This document shows, piece by piece, positions 8,325 through 18,572 of a stretch of 64,000 nt of DNA (positions are counted from its first letter, which is position 1; every line of letters starts with the position of its first letter). Made by a program: the position numbers and the translations under genes. The stretch is from the NCBI RefSeq assembly GCF_022664535.1, contig NZ_JAKUJY010000021.1:16280-80279 (forward strand), read 5' to 3'. This DNA comes from Sphingobium trunci (GTDB lineage: Bacteria > Pseudomonadota > Alphaproteobacteria > Sphingomonadales > Sphingomonadaceae). Below the pieces are notes generated by a model. The model was not told the DNA's origin. It was given only the letters and a program-made list of their open reading frames with translations, and did not search any database.

Positions 8325-9533
8325 ATGGGAGTTTTTCGCGTGCCGATCGTGACGTTGCCGAAGATCAAACATGTCCGCGCCTTCACCGTGCGCGGCGGCG
8401 GTGCCGACTATCATGACCAGGGCGAGGGCCACTGGATCGACGATCATATCGCCACCCCCATGTCGCGCTATCCCGAATATCGGCAGTCGCGGCAGAGCTT
8501 CGGCATCAATGTGCTGGGCACGCTGGTCGTGGAGATCGAGGCGGAAGACGGCACCATCGGCTTCGCGGTCACCACAGGCGGCGAACCGGCCGCCTACATC
8601 GTGGAGAAGCATCTGGCCCGCTTCCTCGAAGGCCGTTCGCCCACGGATTACGAGAAAATCTGGGATCAGATGTATTTCTCGACCCAATATTATGGACGCA
8701 AGGGTTTGGTCGTGAACGCGATTTCCGGCGTCGACCTGGCATTGTGGGATCTGCTCGGCAAGCTGCGGCAAGAGCCGGTCTATCACCTGTTGGGCGGGGC
8801 GGTGCGCGACGAACTGCAATTCTATGCCACCGGCGCGCGGCCGGACAAGGCCAAGGAATTCGGCTTCATCGGCGGCAAGCTGCCGCTGCACCACGGTCCG
8901 GCCGAAGGGATCGAGGGCCTGAAGCAGAATATCGCCGAGCTGGCCGACATGCGCTCCAGGGTGGGCGACGATTTCTGGCTGATGTGGGACTGCTGGATGG
9001 CGCTGGATGTCGACTATGCCACCCGCCTCGCCATCGCGGCCCATGAACTCGGCCTCAAATGGATCGAAGAGGCGATCAGCCCGGACGATTATTGGGGCTA
9101 CAGCCAGCTCAAGCGCAATGTGCCCAAGGGGATGCTGGTGACCACCGGCGAGCATGAGGCGACCCGCTGGGGCTTCCGCATGCTGATGGAAATGGACTGT
9201 TGCGACATCATCCAGCCCGATGTCGGCTGGTGCGGCGGCGTCACCGAATTGCTGAAGATCAGCGCGCTGGCCGACGCCCATGGCAAGATGGTCGTGCCGC
9301 ACGGATCGTCAGTCTACAGCTATCATTTCGTCATCACCCGCCACAATTCGCCCTTCGCCGAATTTCTGATGATGCATCCGGGGCCGACGGAGGTGGTGCC
9401 GATGTTCCACCCGCAACTCATCGGCGAACCGGTGCCGGAAAATGGCCGCCTGAAGGTCGGCGCGCTCGATGCGCCCGGTTTCGGCGTCGAGCTGAACCGC
9501 GATATCGTGATGCACCGTCCCTATACGCACTGA
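8325..9533 (+). CDS. rhmD: L-rhamnonate dehydratase (enolase superfamily)
   Basis: A 402-aa mandelate racemase/enolase-superfamily enzyme closely resembling E. coli RhmD along its whole length: shared blocks include [47 protein letters not shown] and [10 protein letters not shown]. It dehydrates L-rhamnonate to 2-keto-3-deoxy-L-rhamnonate. Metal ligands are expected at Asp in LMWDCW, Glu in WIEEAIS and Glu in TGEHEA, with the catalytic His in PHGSS. E. coli RhmD begins at the equivalent of MTLPKIK, which here is GTG at 8349, so that start is an alternative to the ATG at 8325; neither has a strong ribosome binding site. Confidence 0.95.
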   Translation: MGVFRVPIVTLPKIKHVRAFTVRGGGADYHDQGEGHWIDDHIATPMSRYPEYRQSRQSFGINVLGTLVVEIEAEDGTIGFAVTTGGEPAAYIVEKHLARFLEGRSPTDYEKIWDQMYFSTQYYGRKGLVVNAISGVDLALWDLLGKLRQEPVYHLLGGAVRDELQFYATGARPDKAKEFGFIGGKLPLHHGPAEGIEGLKQNIAELADMRSRVGDDFWLMWDCWMALDVDYATRLAIAAHELGLKWIEEAISPDDYWGYSQLKRNVPKGMLVTTGEHEATRWGFRMLMEMDCCDIIQPDVGWCGGVTELLKISALADAHGKMVVPHGSSVYSYHFVITRHNSPFAEFLMMHPGPTEVVPMFHPQLIGEPVPENGRLKVGALDAPGFGVELNRDIVMHRPYTH

Positions 9534-9570
9534 TTTGGCACCCATTGATCGCCCAGAAGAGAGAAAAGAC

Positions 9571-10428
9571 ATGAAATTCTGCCGTTTCGGACAACGTGGC
9601 CAGGAAAGGCCCGGCGTCATCGACAGCGAGGGCCGGATCCGCGACCTGTCGGGCGTCGTCGCCGACATCACGATCGCCAGCCTGCCGGCGGCCAAGGCGG
9701 CGGACATCGCGTCGCTGCCGGTCGTCGAGGGCGAGCCGCGCTACGGCGTGCCGGTCAAGGGCATCGGCAAGATCGTCGCCATCGGCCTCAACTATGAGGA
9801 TCATGCGATCGAATCCAACCTGCCGATCCCGACCGAGCCGGTCATGTTCATGAAGGCGCTCTCCTCGCTCAACGGCCCCAATGACGAGGTGATGCTGCCC
9901 AGGGGGTCGACCCATGGCGACTGGGAGGTCGAACTGGGCGTGATCATCGGCGAAACCTGCCGCTATGTGCCGGAGGACCAGGCGCTGTCGAAGGTGGCGG
10001 GCTATGTCCTCGCCAATGACGTGTCGGAACGCTTCAACCAGAAACAGCGCGGCACCCAATGGTCCAAGGGCAAGGGCCACGACACTTTCTGCCCGGTCGG
10101 CCCCTGGCTGGTGACGGCGGACGAGATCGGCGACCCGCAGGATCTCGCCATGCACCTCGACGTCAATGGGACACGGATGCAGACCGGCAACACGAAGACG
10201 ATGATCTTCACCGTCGCGCAGCTCATCTCCTATGTCAGCGAATATGTGACGCTCCAACCCGGCGACCTGATGATCACCGGCACGCCGCCGGGCGTGGGCG
10301 AAGGCAAGAAGCCGGACGCCATCTATCTGAAGGCCGGTGACGTCATGGAGCTGAGCATTGCGGGGCTGGGCACGCAGAAGCAGAATGTCGTCGAATGGCG
10401 CCATCTGGGTGACGAGGTGCTCGGATGA
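9571..10428 (+). CDS. FAH-family hydrolase, probable 2,4-diketo-3-deoxy-L-rhamnonate hydrolase
   Basis: A 285-aa member of the fumarylacetoacetate hydrolase family, with the blocks GLNYEDHA, GDWEVELGVIIG, NDVSERFNQ and GDLMITGTPPGVG. In the sphingomonad rhamnose pathway the LRA6-type FAH enzyme splits 2,4-diketo-3-deoxyrhamnonate into pyruvate and L-lactate. The ATG at 9571 follows an AGAAGAGAGAAAAG purine-rich site; an upstream in-frame ATG at 9535 lacks one. The stop overlaps the next gene as ATGA. The substrate is assigned from the complete pathway around it. Confidence 0.9.
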   Translation: MKFCRFGQRGQERPGVIDSEGRIRDLSGVVADITIASLPAAKAADIASLPVVEGEPRYGVPVKGIGKIVAIGLNYEDHAIESNLPIPTEPVMFMKALSSLNGPNDEVMLPRGSTHGDWEVELGVIIGETCRYVPEDQALSKVAGYVLANDVSERFNQKQRGTQWSKGKGHDTFCPVGPWLVTADEIGDPQDLAMHLDVNGTRMQTGNTKTMIFTVAQLISYVSEYVTLQPGDLMITGTPPGVGEGKKPDAIYLKAGDVMELSIAGLGTQKQNVVEWRHLGDEVLG

Positions 10429-11174
10429 GCGCCTTCGCCGGACGTTATGAGGGACGCTGTGCCATCGTCACCGGTGGCGCATCGGGTCTGGGCAAGCAGG
10501 TCGCCGCGCGCATCGTTGCCGAGGGTGGCAAAGTTGTGCTGTGGGATCTCAACGCCGATACGCTGGCCGCCGCGGGGCAAGAGGTCGGCGCGGTGCATGT
10601 GGTGGCGCTCGACGTCAGCGATCGGGCCGCCGTCGCCGTCGCCGCGCAGGAAAGCGCCGCCGCGCTCGGCAAGATCGATGTCCTCGTCTGCTCGGCGGGG
10701 ATCACCGGCGCGACCGCGACGGTGTGGGACTATCCCGTCGACAGTTGGCAGCGGGTGATCGACATCAACCTGAACGGCCTCTTCTACTGCAACCGGGAAG
10801 TCGTGCCCTTCATGCTGGAGAATGGCTATGGCCGGATCGTCAACTTGGCTTCCGTCGCGGGCAAGGAAGGCAATCCCAACGCCAGCGCCTATTCGGCGAG
10901 CAAGGCGGGCGTCATTGGCCTCACCAAGTCGCTGGGGAAGGAACTGGCGGGCAAGGGCGTCATCGCCAATGCGCTGACCCCCGCGACCTTCGAAAGCCCG
11001 ATCCTGGACCAGCTGCCGCAGAGCCAGGTCGACTATATGCGATCGAAGATCCCGATGGGGCGGCTCGGCCTTGTCGAGGAATCGGCGGCGATGGTCTGCT
11101 TCATGGCTTCCGAAGAGTGCAGTTTCACCACGGCGTCGACCTTCGACACCTCCGGCGGGCGCACCACCTTTTGA
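10425..11174 (+). CDS. SDR oxidoreductase, probable 2-keto-3-deoxy-L-rhamnonate 4-dehydrogenase
   Basis: A 249-aa short-chain dehydrogenase with TGGASGLG near residues 16-23, CSAG, and the active-site pair in YSASK. It sits between the hydrolase and the lactonase, so it should oxidise 2-keto-3-deoxy-L-rhamnonate at C4 (LRA5 step), producing the diketo acid cleaved by the previous gene product. The two are translationally coupled by an ATGA overlap at 10425-10428. The family is certain and the substrate is inferred. Confidence 0.88.
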   Translation: MSAFAGRYEGRCAIVTGGASGLGKQVAARIVAEGGKVVLWDLNADTLAAAGQEVGAVHVVALDVSDRAAVAVAAQESAAALGKIDVLVCSAGITGATATVWDYPVDSWQRVIDINLNGLFYCNREVVPFMLENGYGRIVNLASVAGKEGNPNASAYSASKAGVIGLTKSLGKELAGKGVIANALTPATFESPILDQLPQSQVDYMRSKIPMGRLGLVEESAAMVCFMASEECSFTTASTFDTSGGRTTF

Positions 11175-11180
11175 CAGTCG

Positions 11181-11220
11181 GGATGGCGCGACCGGTCAGG
11201 CAAGAGCCGGCGCGCCATCC
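11181..11220 (+). other. Intercistronic hairpin inside the rhamnose operon
   Basis: GGATGGCGCG (11181-11190) pairs perfectly with CGCGCCATCC (11211-11220), and an inner CCGG/CCGG can extend the stem. No T-run follows, and the next gene starts 20 bases later. It may stabilise or differentially process the mRNA rather than end it. Confidence 0.55.
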
Positions 11221-11240
11221 GTTTCCCCGGCGGAGAGACG

Positions 11241-12149
11241 ATGTCCGAAATCCCCTTTGTCGACGCGCATATCCACCTGTGGGATCTCGCGCACATCCAT
11301 TATGACTGGCTCAGCCCGCCCTTTTCCGATGAAGGGCCGAACGGCAGCGTGGAAGCCATCGCCCGGGATTATGGCGTGGCCGATTATCGCGCCGATCTCG
11401 CCCGCTGGAATGTCGTCGGCGCCGTGCATGTCGATGCCGGTGCCGCGGCGGAGAGCGCGCTGCGGGAAACGCAATGGCTGGACGCGCTGGCCGCGGTCGA
11501 AGGACTGCCTACGGGCTTCGTCGCCTTTGCTGCGCTGAACGACCCGGATGCCGATGCGCTGCTGGCGGCGCAGGCTGCCCATCCGCGGGTCAAGGGCATC
11601 CGCCACATCGTCAACTGGCACCCCAGCCCCCAGCGCACCTACGGTCCCATCGACCTGACCGCCGATCCGCAATGGCGGGCCGGCTATGCGCTGCTGGCCC
11701 GGTATGGCCTGTCCTTCGACCTGCAATGCTATCCGGGGCAGATGCCGGGCCTTGCGCCGCTGATCGAGCGGCATCCCGACATTCCGGTGGTCATCAACCA
11801 TATGGGCATGCCGGTGCTGACCGACGCCGATGGGCTGGAAGACTGGCGCAAGGGATTGAAGGCGCTCGCCGCGCTGCCCCATGTCGCGATCAAGCTGTCG
11901 GGCATGGGCTTCATCCGTCGTGACTGGACGAAGGAGATGGTCGAGCCGCTGGTCCGCGAGGCGATCGACCTGTTCGGCGTCGACCGCTGCGCCTTCGCCA
12001 GCGACACGCCGACCGACAAGCTCTTCGGCTCCATCGACCGCTATATGGAAGCCTATCACGCCGTCGTCGCGGACTTCGGGGAAGAAGACCGCCGCGCCCT
12101 GTTCGGCCGCAACGCCAATCGCCTCTATCGCCTGGGACTGACGCTATGA
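11241..12149 (+). CDS. Amidohydrolase, probable L-rhamnono-1,4-lactonase
   Basis: A 302-aa amidohydrolase-2 (TIM-barrel) enzyme with the metal-binding HxH pair at His10/His12 (VDAHIHLWD), a conserved INHMGMP His segment, and a final FASDTP Asp. This is the LRA2 type that opens L-rhamnono-1,4-lactone to L-rhamnonate. It follows a 66-base gap containing a hairpin and overlaps the transporter start as ATGA. The ribosome binding site is GGAGAG ahead of the ATG. Confidence 0.9.
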   Translation: MSEIPFVDAHIHLWDLAHIHYDWLSPPFSDEGPNGSVEAIARDYGVADYRADLARWNVVGAVHVDAGAAAESALRETQWLDALAAVEGLPTGFVAFAALNDPDADALLAAQAAHPRVKGIRHIVNWHPSPQRTYGPIDLTADPQWRAGYALLARYGLSFDLQCYPGQMPGLAPLIERHPDIPVVINHMGMPVLTDADGLEDWRKGLKALAALPHVAIKLSGMGFIRRDWTKEMVEPLVREAIDLFGVDRCAFASDTPTDKLFGSIDRYMEAYHAVVADFGEEDRRALFGRNANRLYRLGLTL

Positions 12150-13210
12150 CCCCCAATCCGCTGATCGGTGTCCTCTTCCACTGGCTGGGCGGTCTCGCCT
12201 CGGCCAGCTTCTATGTCCCCTATCATGGCGTGAAGCGCTGGAACTGGGAGATTTTCTGGCTGACCGGGGGAATATTCTCCTGGGTGCTGGCGCCCTGGTT
12301 CTTCGCCTATGTCCAGACGCAGAACCTGTTCGGCGTGATGGCGCAGGTGCCGTCCTCCATCGTCGGCCTGTGCGTCTTCTTCGGCTTCCTGTGGGGCTTT
12401 GGCGGCCTGACCTATGGCCTCACCATGCGCTATCTGGGCCTGTCGCTGGGGATGGCGGTGGTGCTGGGGCTGTGCACCGTGTTCGGCACGCTGATCCCGC
12501 CGATCGTCGATGGCAGTTTCATGCACGAGATTGCCGGTACCCTGCATGGACAGATCGTGCTGCTGGGACTGGCGGTGACGATCCTGGGCATCGTCGTCGT
12601 CGCGATGGCGGGCGCCCGCAAGGATGCCGCGCTGTCGGCCGAGCAGAAGGCCGCCGCCGTCGCCGAATTCAATTTCCGGAAGGGCATCGCCGTCGCGATC
12701 TTCTCCGGCATCATGTCCTCCTGCTTCGCCTTCGGGCTAGCGGCGGGTCAGCCGGTCAATGAACTGAGCCGCGCGGCGGGCACCGGGCCATTGTGGGTCG
12801 GTCTGCCGACGCTGTGCATCGTCATGTTCGGCGGCCTCGTCACCAATGCGCTGTGGTGCGGCTGGCTGATCCTTCGCAACAGGTCGGCCGGGCAATGGTT
12901 CGGCGCGGCGGACGAGCAGGGCCATAGACCAGCCATTTTGCCCAATTTCCTGCTGTGCGCGCTGGCGGGCACGGCCTGGTATTTCCAGTTCTTCTTCTAC
13001 ACCATGGGTGAAAGCCAGATGGGCCGTTTCGGCTTTTCAAGCTGGACGCTGCACATGGCGTCGATCATCATCTTCGGCACCTGCTGGGGCTTTGCCTTCA
13101 AGGAGTGGAAGGACGCCGAACCCAGGGTACGCCGGATGGTGTGGAGTGGGGTTGGCCTGCTGATCTTCGCAACGCTCATCATCGGCTACGGCAATCGGCT
13201 GGCGGCCTGA
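12146..13210 (+). CDS. rhaT: L-rhamnose-proton symporter RhaT
   Basis: A 354-aa inner-membrane protein with about ten hydrophobic helices. It matches E. coli RhaT in family hallmarks: WNWEIFWLTGGI near residues 32-45, LTMRYLGLSLGM, and TAWYFQFFFYTMGES near the C-terminus. It imports L-rhamnose with protons, supplying the pathway encoded around it. Start and stop of the preceding lactonase overlap (ATGA), so it belongs to the same plus-strand operon and is its last gene. No outer-membrane receptor or rhamnosidase is seen in this window. Confidence 0.95.
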   Translation: MTPNPLIGVLFHWLGGLASASFYVPYHGVKRWNWEIFWLTGGIFSWVLAPWFFAYVQTQNLFGVMAQVPSSIVGLCVFFGFLWGFGGLTYGLTMRYLGLSLGMAVVLGLCTVFGTLIPPIVDGSFMHEIAGTLHGQIVLLGLAVTILGIVVVAMAGARKDAALSAEQKAAAVAEFNFRKGIAVAIFSGIMSSCFAFGLAAGQPVNELSRAAGTGPLWVGLPTLCIVMFGGLVTNALWCGWLILRNRSAGQWFGAADEQGHRPAILPNFLLCALAGTAWYFQFFFYTMGESQMGRFGFSSWTLHMASIIIFGTCWGFAFKEWKDAEPRVRRMVWSGVGLLIFATLIIGYGNRLAA

Positions 13211-13276
13211 TATTCTGACATGTCCTGCCCGCGTGGGTGGCGTCGCGATCGCCACCAACAGGGCCATGAACGGCGA

Positions 13277-13531
13277 TCAGCGCTGCGCGAGCTGGGTGGC
13301 CGGCTTGCGGGTGATGGTCAGCCCTGCATCGGCCCGTGCGTCCGCTGTGCGGCAGGTGACGAGCGGATTGATGCGGCCCGGCACGCTCTGTTTCAGGCAA
13401 TATTTGCCGGTCTTTTCGTTGAGGGTCATCTTCGCTTCCCCGAACCGGCCTTCCACCCGGGCGAACGAAGGCGTGGCGAGCGTGGCGGCAGCGGCGATGG
13501 CGGCGATAAAAATGCTGTTTTTCATGAACAT
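13277..13531 (-). CDS. Small secreted protein, 84 aa
   Basis: An 84-aa product with a clear signal peptide (hydrophobic FIAAIAAAATLA, cleavage likely after PSFA). The mature part is about 60 residues with two cysteines (YCLKQ and VTCRT), which could form a disulphide. I do not know a function for it. The first ATG is preferred because AGGGAAG sits at proper spacing; a second ATG two codons later is too far. It runs convergently to rhaT. Confidence 0.75.
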   Translation of the reverse strand: MFMKNSIFIAAIAAAATLATPSFARVEGRFGEAKMTLNEKTGKYCLKQSVPGRINPLVTCRTADARADAGLTITRKPATQLAQR

Positions 13532-13720
13532 GGTTTCTTCCCTGAATGCGTCTGGACGGTCTTGATGGACCGTATCCAGATCATTGCAGGAGCCGTGCCA
13601 AATCGCTGAAAACCCGAAAACAGCCGCCTTTTCCGGTCTTCAGACCATTTCGTGCCTTATAAAATCCCCGTCAGTTGGGATTATTTTCGAACTATCGGGA
13701 TTTCAAACGGCCAAAGCGGC

Positions 13721-13754
13721 AAAAGAAAAACCCGCCGGTCACGCGACCGGCGGG
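13721..13754 (-). terminator. Rho-independent terminator of the tol-pal operon
   Basis: Perfect 10-bp stem (13731-13740 with 13745-13754), a 4-base loop, and on the minus strand a run of Ts from 13730 down (complement of AAAAGAAAAA). It lies 40 bases beyond the pal stop codon. The remainder of 13532-13793 holds no gene that I can support; it should contain the promoter of the 84-aa gene. Confidence 0.92.
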
Positions 13755-13793
13755 CCTGAAGCATTGGTGCGACCCGAAAGCTTCAACAAAGCA

Positions 13794-14303
13794 TCAATAT
13801 TGGACGGTCACCGTCACCGCGCGGCGGTTCTGCGCCCAGGCGGCCTCGTCCGAACCCAGCGCGGCGGGCCGTTCCTTGCCATAGCTGACGGTGGTGATGC
13901 GGCTGGAATCGATGCCCAGCGACGCCAGATAATTCTTCGCCGCATTGGCGCGCCGTTCGCCCAGCGCAATATTATAATCGCGGGTGCCGCGCTCGTCGCA
14001 ATGCCCTTCGATCGTGACGCGGACATTGGGATTCTGCTGCAACCAGGCCGCCTGGCTCTGCAGGATCTGCTGGTCCTGGGCGTCGATATCATATTGGTCG
14101 GTGCCGAAGAGAACGCGATCCGACGTGACGGAGGCCACGAAATCCTCCTGGCTGCCCTTGACGGGGCCGGACGACGTGGCGGGGGTGCTGGTCTGCGCCG
14201 AAGTGTCGGCGGGCGGAGGCGGCAGTTCCTTCGGCGGCTTCTTCGAACAGGCCGCAAGAGCGACGATCGCAGTGGCCATCAGCAGGGGCCGGGACAATTT
14301 CAT
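13794..14303 (-). CDS. pal: Peptidoglycan-associated lipoprotein Pal
   Basis: A 169-aa OmpA-family lipoprotein. The lipobox VALAAC puts the lipidated Cys at residue 19, followed by a Lys/Pro-rich linker and an OmpA domain with [21 protein letters not shown] and the peptidoglycan-binding AL(G)ERRANAAK region. Pal anchors the outer membrane to peptidoglycan and to TolB. The ATG at 14303 has GAGGAG at good spacing; an ATG five codons earlier does not. Last gene of the tol-pal operon. Confidence 0.96.
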   Translation of the reverse strand: MKLSRPLLMATAIVALAACSKKPPKELPPPPADTSAQTSTPATSSGPVKGSQEDFVASVTSDRVLFGTDQYDIDAQDQQILQSQAAWLQQNPNVRVTIEGHCDERGTRDYNIALGERRANAAKNYLASLGIDSSRITTVSYGKERPAALGSDEAAWAQNRRAVTVTVQY

Positions 14304-14418
14304 CGGGGATCTCCTCAAATAAAATATCTCAGTTACGCGCGGGCGACCTCACTATGCGGCCTAGGTCGTTACGCAGTCAGGACGATTCAGTTCCGTTACG
14401 AAATATATTTACGCTTTT

Positions 14419-15753
14419 TCAGGGCAGCAGCGGACCCCAGGCCGGGTCGGAGCCGCTCAAGGGCGTCGGAATGCGCCGCTCGTTCACGCCGGTCAGGTCG
14501 ACCTGCCACACCTGGCTGTTGCCGTCGCGGCCCGGCGTGGTGCGGAAGAATTGCAGCACGCGGCCGTTGGGCGACCAGCTGGGCTGCTCATCCTGCCAGC
14601 CATTGGTCAGGATGCGCTCATTGTCGCCGGTTGGCGTCATCACCGCGATCTTGAAGTCGCCCGAAATCTTGGTGAAGGCGATCAGGTCGCCGCGCGGGCT
14701 CCATTCGGGCGTCGCATAGCGGCCGCCGCCATGGCTGATCCGGCGCTGGTTCGACCCGTCGGCGTTCATGACATAGATTTGCTGGCTGCCCGACCGGTCG
14801 CTTTCGAACACGATCTGGCGGCCGTCCGGCGAATAGCTGCCGCCGACATCGATGCCGGGCGCGGTGGTCAGGCGCACCGGCTGGCCGCCCTGCGCCGGGA
14901 CGCGGTAGATGTCGGTATTCCCCGCGATCGCCATGGAGAAAAGGATATTGCGTCCATCGGGCGACCAGCGCGGCGCGAAGGTCGGGTTGCTGCTTTCCGT
15001 CACCAGCCGCTGCCTGCCCGTGCCGATATCATAGACGTAGATGCGCACCCGGTTGTTCAGGTAGCTCACATAGACGATCGACTTGTAATCGGGCGAGAAG
15101 CGCGGCGTCAGCGCGATCGACTGACCGTTGGTGATGAAGCGGTGGTTGGCACCGTCCGAATCCATGATGGCGAGGCGCTTGGTGCGGTTCCCCTTGGGGC
15201 CGCTTTCCGCGATATAGGCGATGCGGCTGTCGAAGAAGGGGCTTTCGCCCGACAGGCGCGCATAGATGGCGTCGGCGCATTTATGCGCGGCCCGGCGCCA
15301 GTCACGCGGCGCGACGACATAGCCCTGCCGCGTCAGTTCCTGCTTCAGCGCAACGTCGTACAGATAACAGCCGACGGTGATGTCGGCCTCGCCGCCGGTG
15401 GTGCGCACGAAGCCCTGCACCAGCGCCTGATAGGCGCCCCACTTGTCATAGGCCGGGTTGGTGACTTCAGGGAAGGCGATGGTCGGGATGCCGCCCGGCC
15501 CGGAGGGAGCGAACAGGCCGGAGCCTTTGAGGTCCGCCGCGATCACCTCGGCGATCTTGCGGCCCAGTTCGGTCGAGCCGCCGGCGGGGGTGGAAACTTC
15601 GGCCTGCGCCGGAAGCGCGGGCACGACGATCTTGAGGTTGCTGTCGATCTCGCCGGTCACATCAACGGACAGCTGGGCCAGAGCGGGCGCTGCGGCAAGG
15701 GCCATGAAGGCGGTGGCGGCCACGCTCAGGCGGCGCATCAATATCGTCATCAT
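14419..15753 (-). CDS. tolB: Tol-Pal system protein TolB
   Basis: A 444-aa periplasmic beta-propeller protein with an N-terminal signal peptide (cleavage after PALA). Repeated WSPDG/FSPDG motifs (FSPDYKS, WSPDGRN, YSPDGRQ, WSPRGD, WSPNGR) mark the five or six propeller blades. TolB links TolA to Pal during outer-membrane constriction. Its start overlaps the tolA stop as ATGA. Length matches the family. Confidence 0.97.
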   Translation of the reverse strand: MMTILMRRLSVAATAFMALAAAPALAQLSVDVTGEIDSNLKIVVPALPAQAEVSTPAGGSTELGRKIAEVIAADLKGSGLFAPSGPGGIPTIAFPEVTNPAYDKWGAYQALVQGFVRTTGGEADITVGCYLYDVALKQELTRQGYVVAPRDWRRAAHKCADAIYARLSGESPFFDSRIAYIAESGPKGNRTKRLAIMDSDGANHRFITNGQSIALTPRFSPDYKSIVYVSYLNNRVRIYVYDIGTGRQRLVTESSNPTFAPRWSPDGRNILFSMAIAGNTDIYRVPAQGGQPVRLTTAPGIDVGGSYSPDGRQIVFESDRSGSQQIYVMNADGSNQRRISHGGGRYATPEWSPRGDLIAFTKISGDFKIAVMTPTGDNERILTNGWQDEQPSWSPNGRVLQFFRTTPGRDGNSQVWQVDLTGVNERRIPTPLSGSDPAWGPLLP

Positions 15754-16718
15754 CGGTTCAGCCTCGCGTCAAAGCGGAGTGGCTTCAGCCATTTCCACTG
15801 TTCGTAAAATTCGGGCGGCAGGTTGCGGAAGGGCGACGCCAGCTTCACCGCCTGTATGGCCCGCTCGGCATGGAGTTGCGCCTGCGGACGGTTGCTTGCC
15901 GTGACGCCCTGCTGATCGATCACCTGCGGCGATCCGATCACATTGCCATTCTTGTCGAGCCGCACCTCCAGCAAGGTCACGAGCTGGTCGGCATCCGCGC
16001 CTGAGGGCGGCCGCCAGTGCGGCTTCAACTGACGGCGGATCTCGGCGTCCAGCGCGGCCTTCTGCGCCGCTCCCATGGCGGCGGCGGGTGGCGGCGCGGG
16101 CGTGCGGGGGGCGTCGGCATTGGTGTCGATGCCCTTGAGGAAATCCTTGCCCAGCAGGGAGCCTCTGGGCTTGTCGGCCTTGCCCTGGCCGGAAGCGCGC
16201 GCCGGAGCGTCCGGCTTCGGCTTGGCGGCGGGCCTGGATGACGATTTGGCGGGTGCAGCGGTAGCGGGCCTTGGCTTTTCGGGCGCAGGCCTGGGCTTGG
16301 CCGGAGCAGGCTTTTCCGCTGCCGGTTTCGGCTTGGGCGCCGCCTTGGCCACATCCTTCTTTGGGGGCGTGGGCGCTGGCTTGGGCGGTGAGGGTTTTGC
16401 CACCGGCTTGGGCGGCGCGGCTTTTGGCGTCGGCGGGGCCGGGGTCGGCTGTGGTTCAGGCGCGGGTTCAGGCTCCGGCGCGGGCGCGGCGTCCTCCGTC
16501 GCTCCCCGTTCCGGCGCGACGCTGGGCGGGGGAGGCTGCGTCGAGACTTTGGGCGCCATCGACTTCAACGCCACCTCGTCCACCAGGCTAACGTCCATCG
16601 GCGGTGAATTCAGCTTCAACGGGTTGGGCGTAGCCAGAAAGCCGGTCGACAGCAGGCCGAACAGCAGGACATGTCCCGCCGTCGCCACGCCAAGGCCGAT
16701 TTTCTCCGCGCGATCCAT
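15750..16718 (-). CDS. tolA: TolA-like cell envelope protein (TonB-type C-terminus)
   Basis: A 322-aa inner-membrane protein. It has one transmembrane helix near the N-terminus (VATAGHVLLFGLLSTGFL), a long linker of about 150 residues made of Pro, Ala and Lys (many PKPA/PAPEP units), and a C-terminal TolA/TonB domain containing LEVRLDKNGNV. It connects the TolQR motor to TolB and Pal. The ATG at 16718 is preferred over a TTG two codons upstream. The strongly biased linker is typical for the family. Confidence 0.93.
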   Translation of the reverse strand: MDRAEKIGLGVATAGHVLLFGLLSTGFLATPNPLKLNSPPMDVSLVDEVALKSMAPKVSTQPPPPSVAPERGATEDAAPAPEPEPAPEPQPTPAPPTPKAAPPKPVAKPSPPKPAPTPPKKDVAKAAPKPKPAAEKPAPAKPRPAPEKPRPATAAPAKSSSRPAAKPKPDAPARASGQGKADKPRGSLLGKDFLKGIDTNADAPRTPAPPPAAAMGAAQKAALDAEIRRQLKPHWRPPSGADADQLVTLLEVRLDKNGNVIGSPQVIDQQGVTASNRPQAQLHAERAIQAVKLASPFRNLPPEFYEQWKWLKPLRFDARLNR

Positions 16719-16736
16719 GGGCAAGACCTATGGCCC

Positions 16737-17204
<468 letters not shown>

Positions 17205-17235
17205 TACAGCGCCTCCCGCCCAAGGCGGCGCGCCG

Positions 17236-17955
17236 TCACCGCTGCGCCTCCAGTTCGCGGCTCAAGGTCGAATAGAAGCCGTCGGCAAAGCGGGTCAGCC
17301 CCGATTCCATGCGGTTGATGCCATGGCTGAAGCGGTTATAGGCAATCACCGCCGGGATTGCCGCGAACAGGCCGATGGCGGTGGCGAACAGCGCTTCGGC
17401 AATGCCCGGCGCCACCACCGCGAGCGAGCTGTTCTGCTCCGCGGCGATGCTGGTGAACGCACGCATGATGCCCCACACCGTGCCGAACAGGCCGACGAAC
17501 GGCGCGACCGATCCGATGGTGGCAAGGATGTTGAGCCGGTCGGACAGCCGGTCGACCTCCGCGCCGATGGTGCTGGTCATCGCGGTGGACAGGCGGTCGC
17601 GCGTGCCCTCGCGGTCGATCACCTTCTGCGCGGTCGAACGGCGCCATTCGGTGACGCCCGCCGCCATCACCTTGGCGGCGGGGAATTCGGCCTTGCCGCG
17701 CGCTTCATAGAAGCGGTCGATATCCTCCGCCTTCCAGAAGTCGCGTTCGAACGCCGCGCTCTGCCTGCTTGCCCTGCGCAGGGTGAAGCTGAAGCCGATG
17801 ATCATCGCCCAGGTCCATATGCTGGCCAGCAGCAGCCCCAGCATCACCACCTTCACGACGATGTCGGCCTGAAGGAACAGGGCCAGCGGCGAAATGGTGG
17901 CGGCTTGCGCGGCGGTGCCGACAGCGGCGCCAACGTCGGGCATCGAAAGGCTCAT
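17236..17955 (-). CDS. tolQ: Tol-Pal motor subunit TolQ (MotA/TolQ/ExbB)
   Basis: A 239-aa inner-membrane protein with three transmembrane helices and the MotA/ExbB signature ([15 protein letters not shown] and the third-helix [15 protein letters not shown]). It forms the stator ring with TolR. Start overlaps the ybgC stop as ATGA, so thioesterase and motor are cotranscribed, the standard order for this operon. Confidence 0.96.
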   Translation of the reverse strand: MSLSMPDVGAAVGTAAQAATISPLALFLQADIVVKVVMLGLLLASIWTWAMIIGFSFTLRRASRQSAAFERDFWKAEDIDRFYEARGKAEFPAAKVMAAGVTEWRRSTAQKVIDREGTRDRLSTAMTSTIGAEVDRLSDRLNILATIGSVAPFVGLFGTVWGIMRAFTSIAAEQNSSLAVVAPGIAEALFATAIGLFAAIPAVIAYNRFSHGINRMESGLTRFADGFYSTLSRELEAQR

Positions 17956-18419
17956 GGGTTGATGTCTTCCCCTCTCATCAAGCGGCTGAAAATGTCGGTC
18001 CAGGATTTCGGTTGCCTGCGCGGGCGGCCCTGGGGCGTCAGAAAGGCGACGGAAACCTCGCCTTGTGTGAGTAATTCATCATCGCGCATGACCGTCTGAT
18101 GAATGGAACATGAAGCCGCGCCCACTTTCGTCACGCGGCTGACCACCATCAGCGCGTCGTCGAGCCGGGCGGGGCGGCGATAGCCGATCCGCAGGTCGGT
18201 GACGGCATAGACTCCCTCTCCCCCCTCCAGATTGCTTCGCTGGTCGATCCCGGCGATCCGCAGCATGTCCGACCGCGCCCTTTCCATATAGCGCAGATAA
18301 TTGGCGTGATAGACCAGCCCCGAAAGATCCGTATCCTCGAAGTAGACGCGCAATGGGAAATGATGCACGGCGGCGATGAACCTTCCGGTCGCCGGCGCGG
18401 GCAGCTCTGAAACGGACAT
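17952..18419 (-). CDS. ybgC: Acyl-CoA thioester hydrolase YbgC (Tol-Pal associated)
   Basis: A 155-aa hotdog-fold thioesterase. The catalytic Asp lies in VYFEDTDLSGLVYHANYLRYMERARS, the YbgC hallmark. It heads the tol-pal operon. The start is uncertain: ATG at 18419 gives 155 aa and ATG at 18437 gives 161 aa, and neither has a clear ribosome binding site. A 153-base divergent gap separates it from the hydroxyacyl-CoA dehydrogenase gene. Confidence 0.93.
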   Translation of the reverse strand: MSVSELPAPATGRFIAAVHHFPLRVYFEDTDLSGLVYHANYLRYMERARSDMLRIAGIDQRSNLEGGEGVYAVTDLRIGYRRPARLDDALMVVSRVTKVGAASCSIHQTVMRDDELLTQGEVSVAFLTPQGRPRRQPKSWTDIFSRLMRGEDINP

Positions 18420-18572
18420 GCCGGGGCTTTTAACCATCAAGCAGGCGCGGCGCAAAGCAGGAAATCACCGGCATGGCACCAGCCTGCCGGTCATTAGGGG
18501 CTTTCCGTCTGGTCCGCGTGCGCCCTTGCCGCTACCGGGTGGCGATCAGGCGATTCAGCAGGAGGGTGAAGC

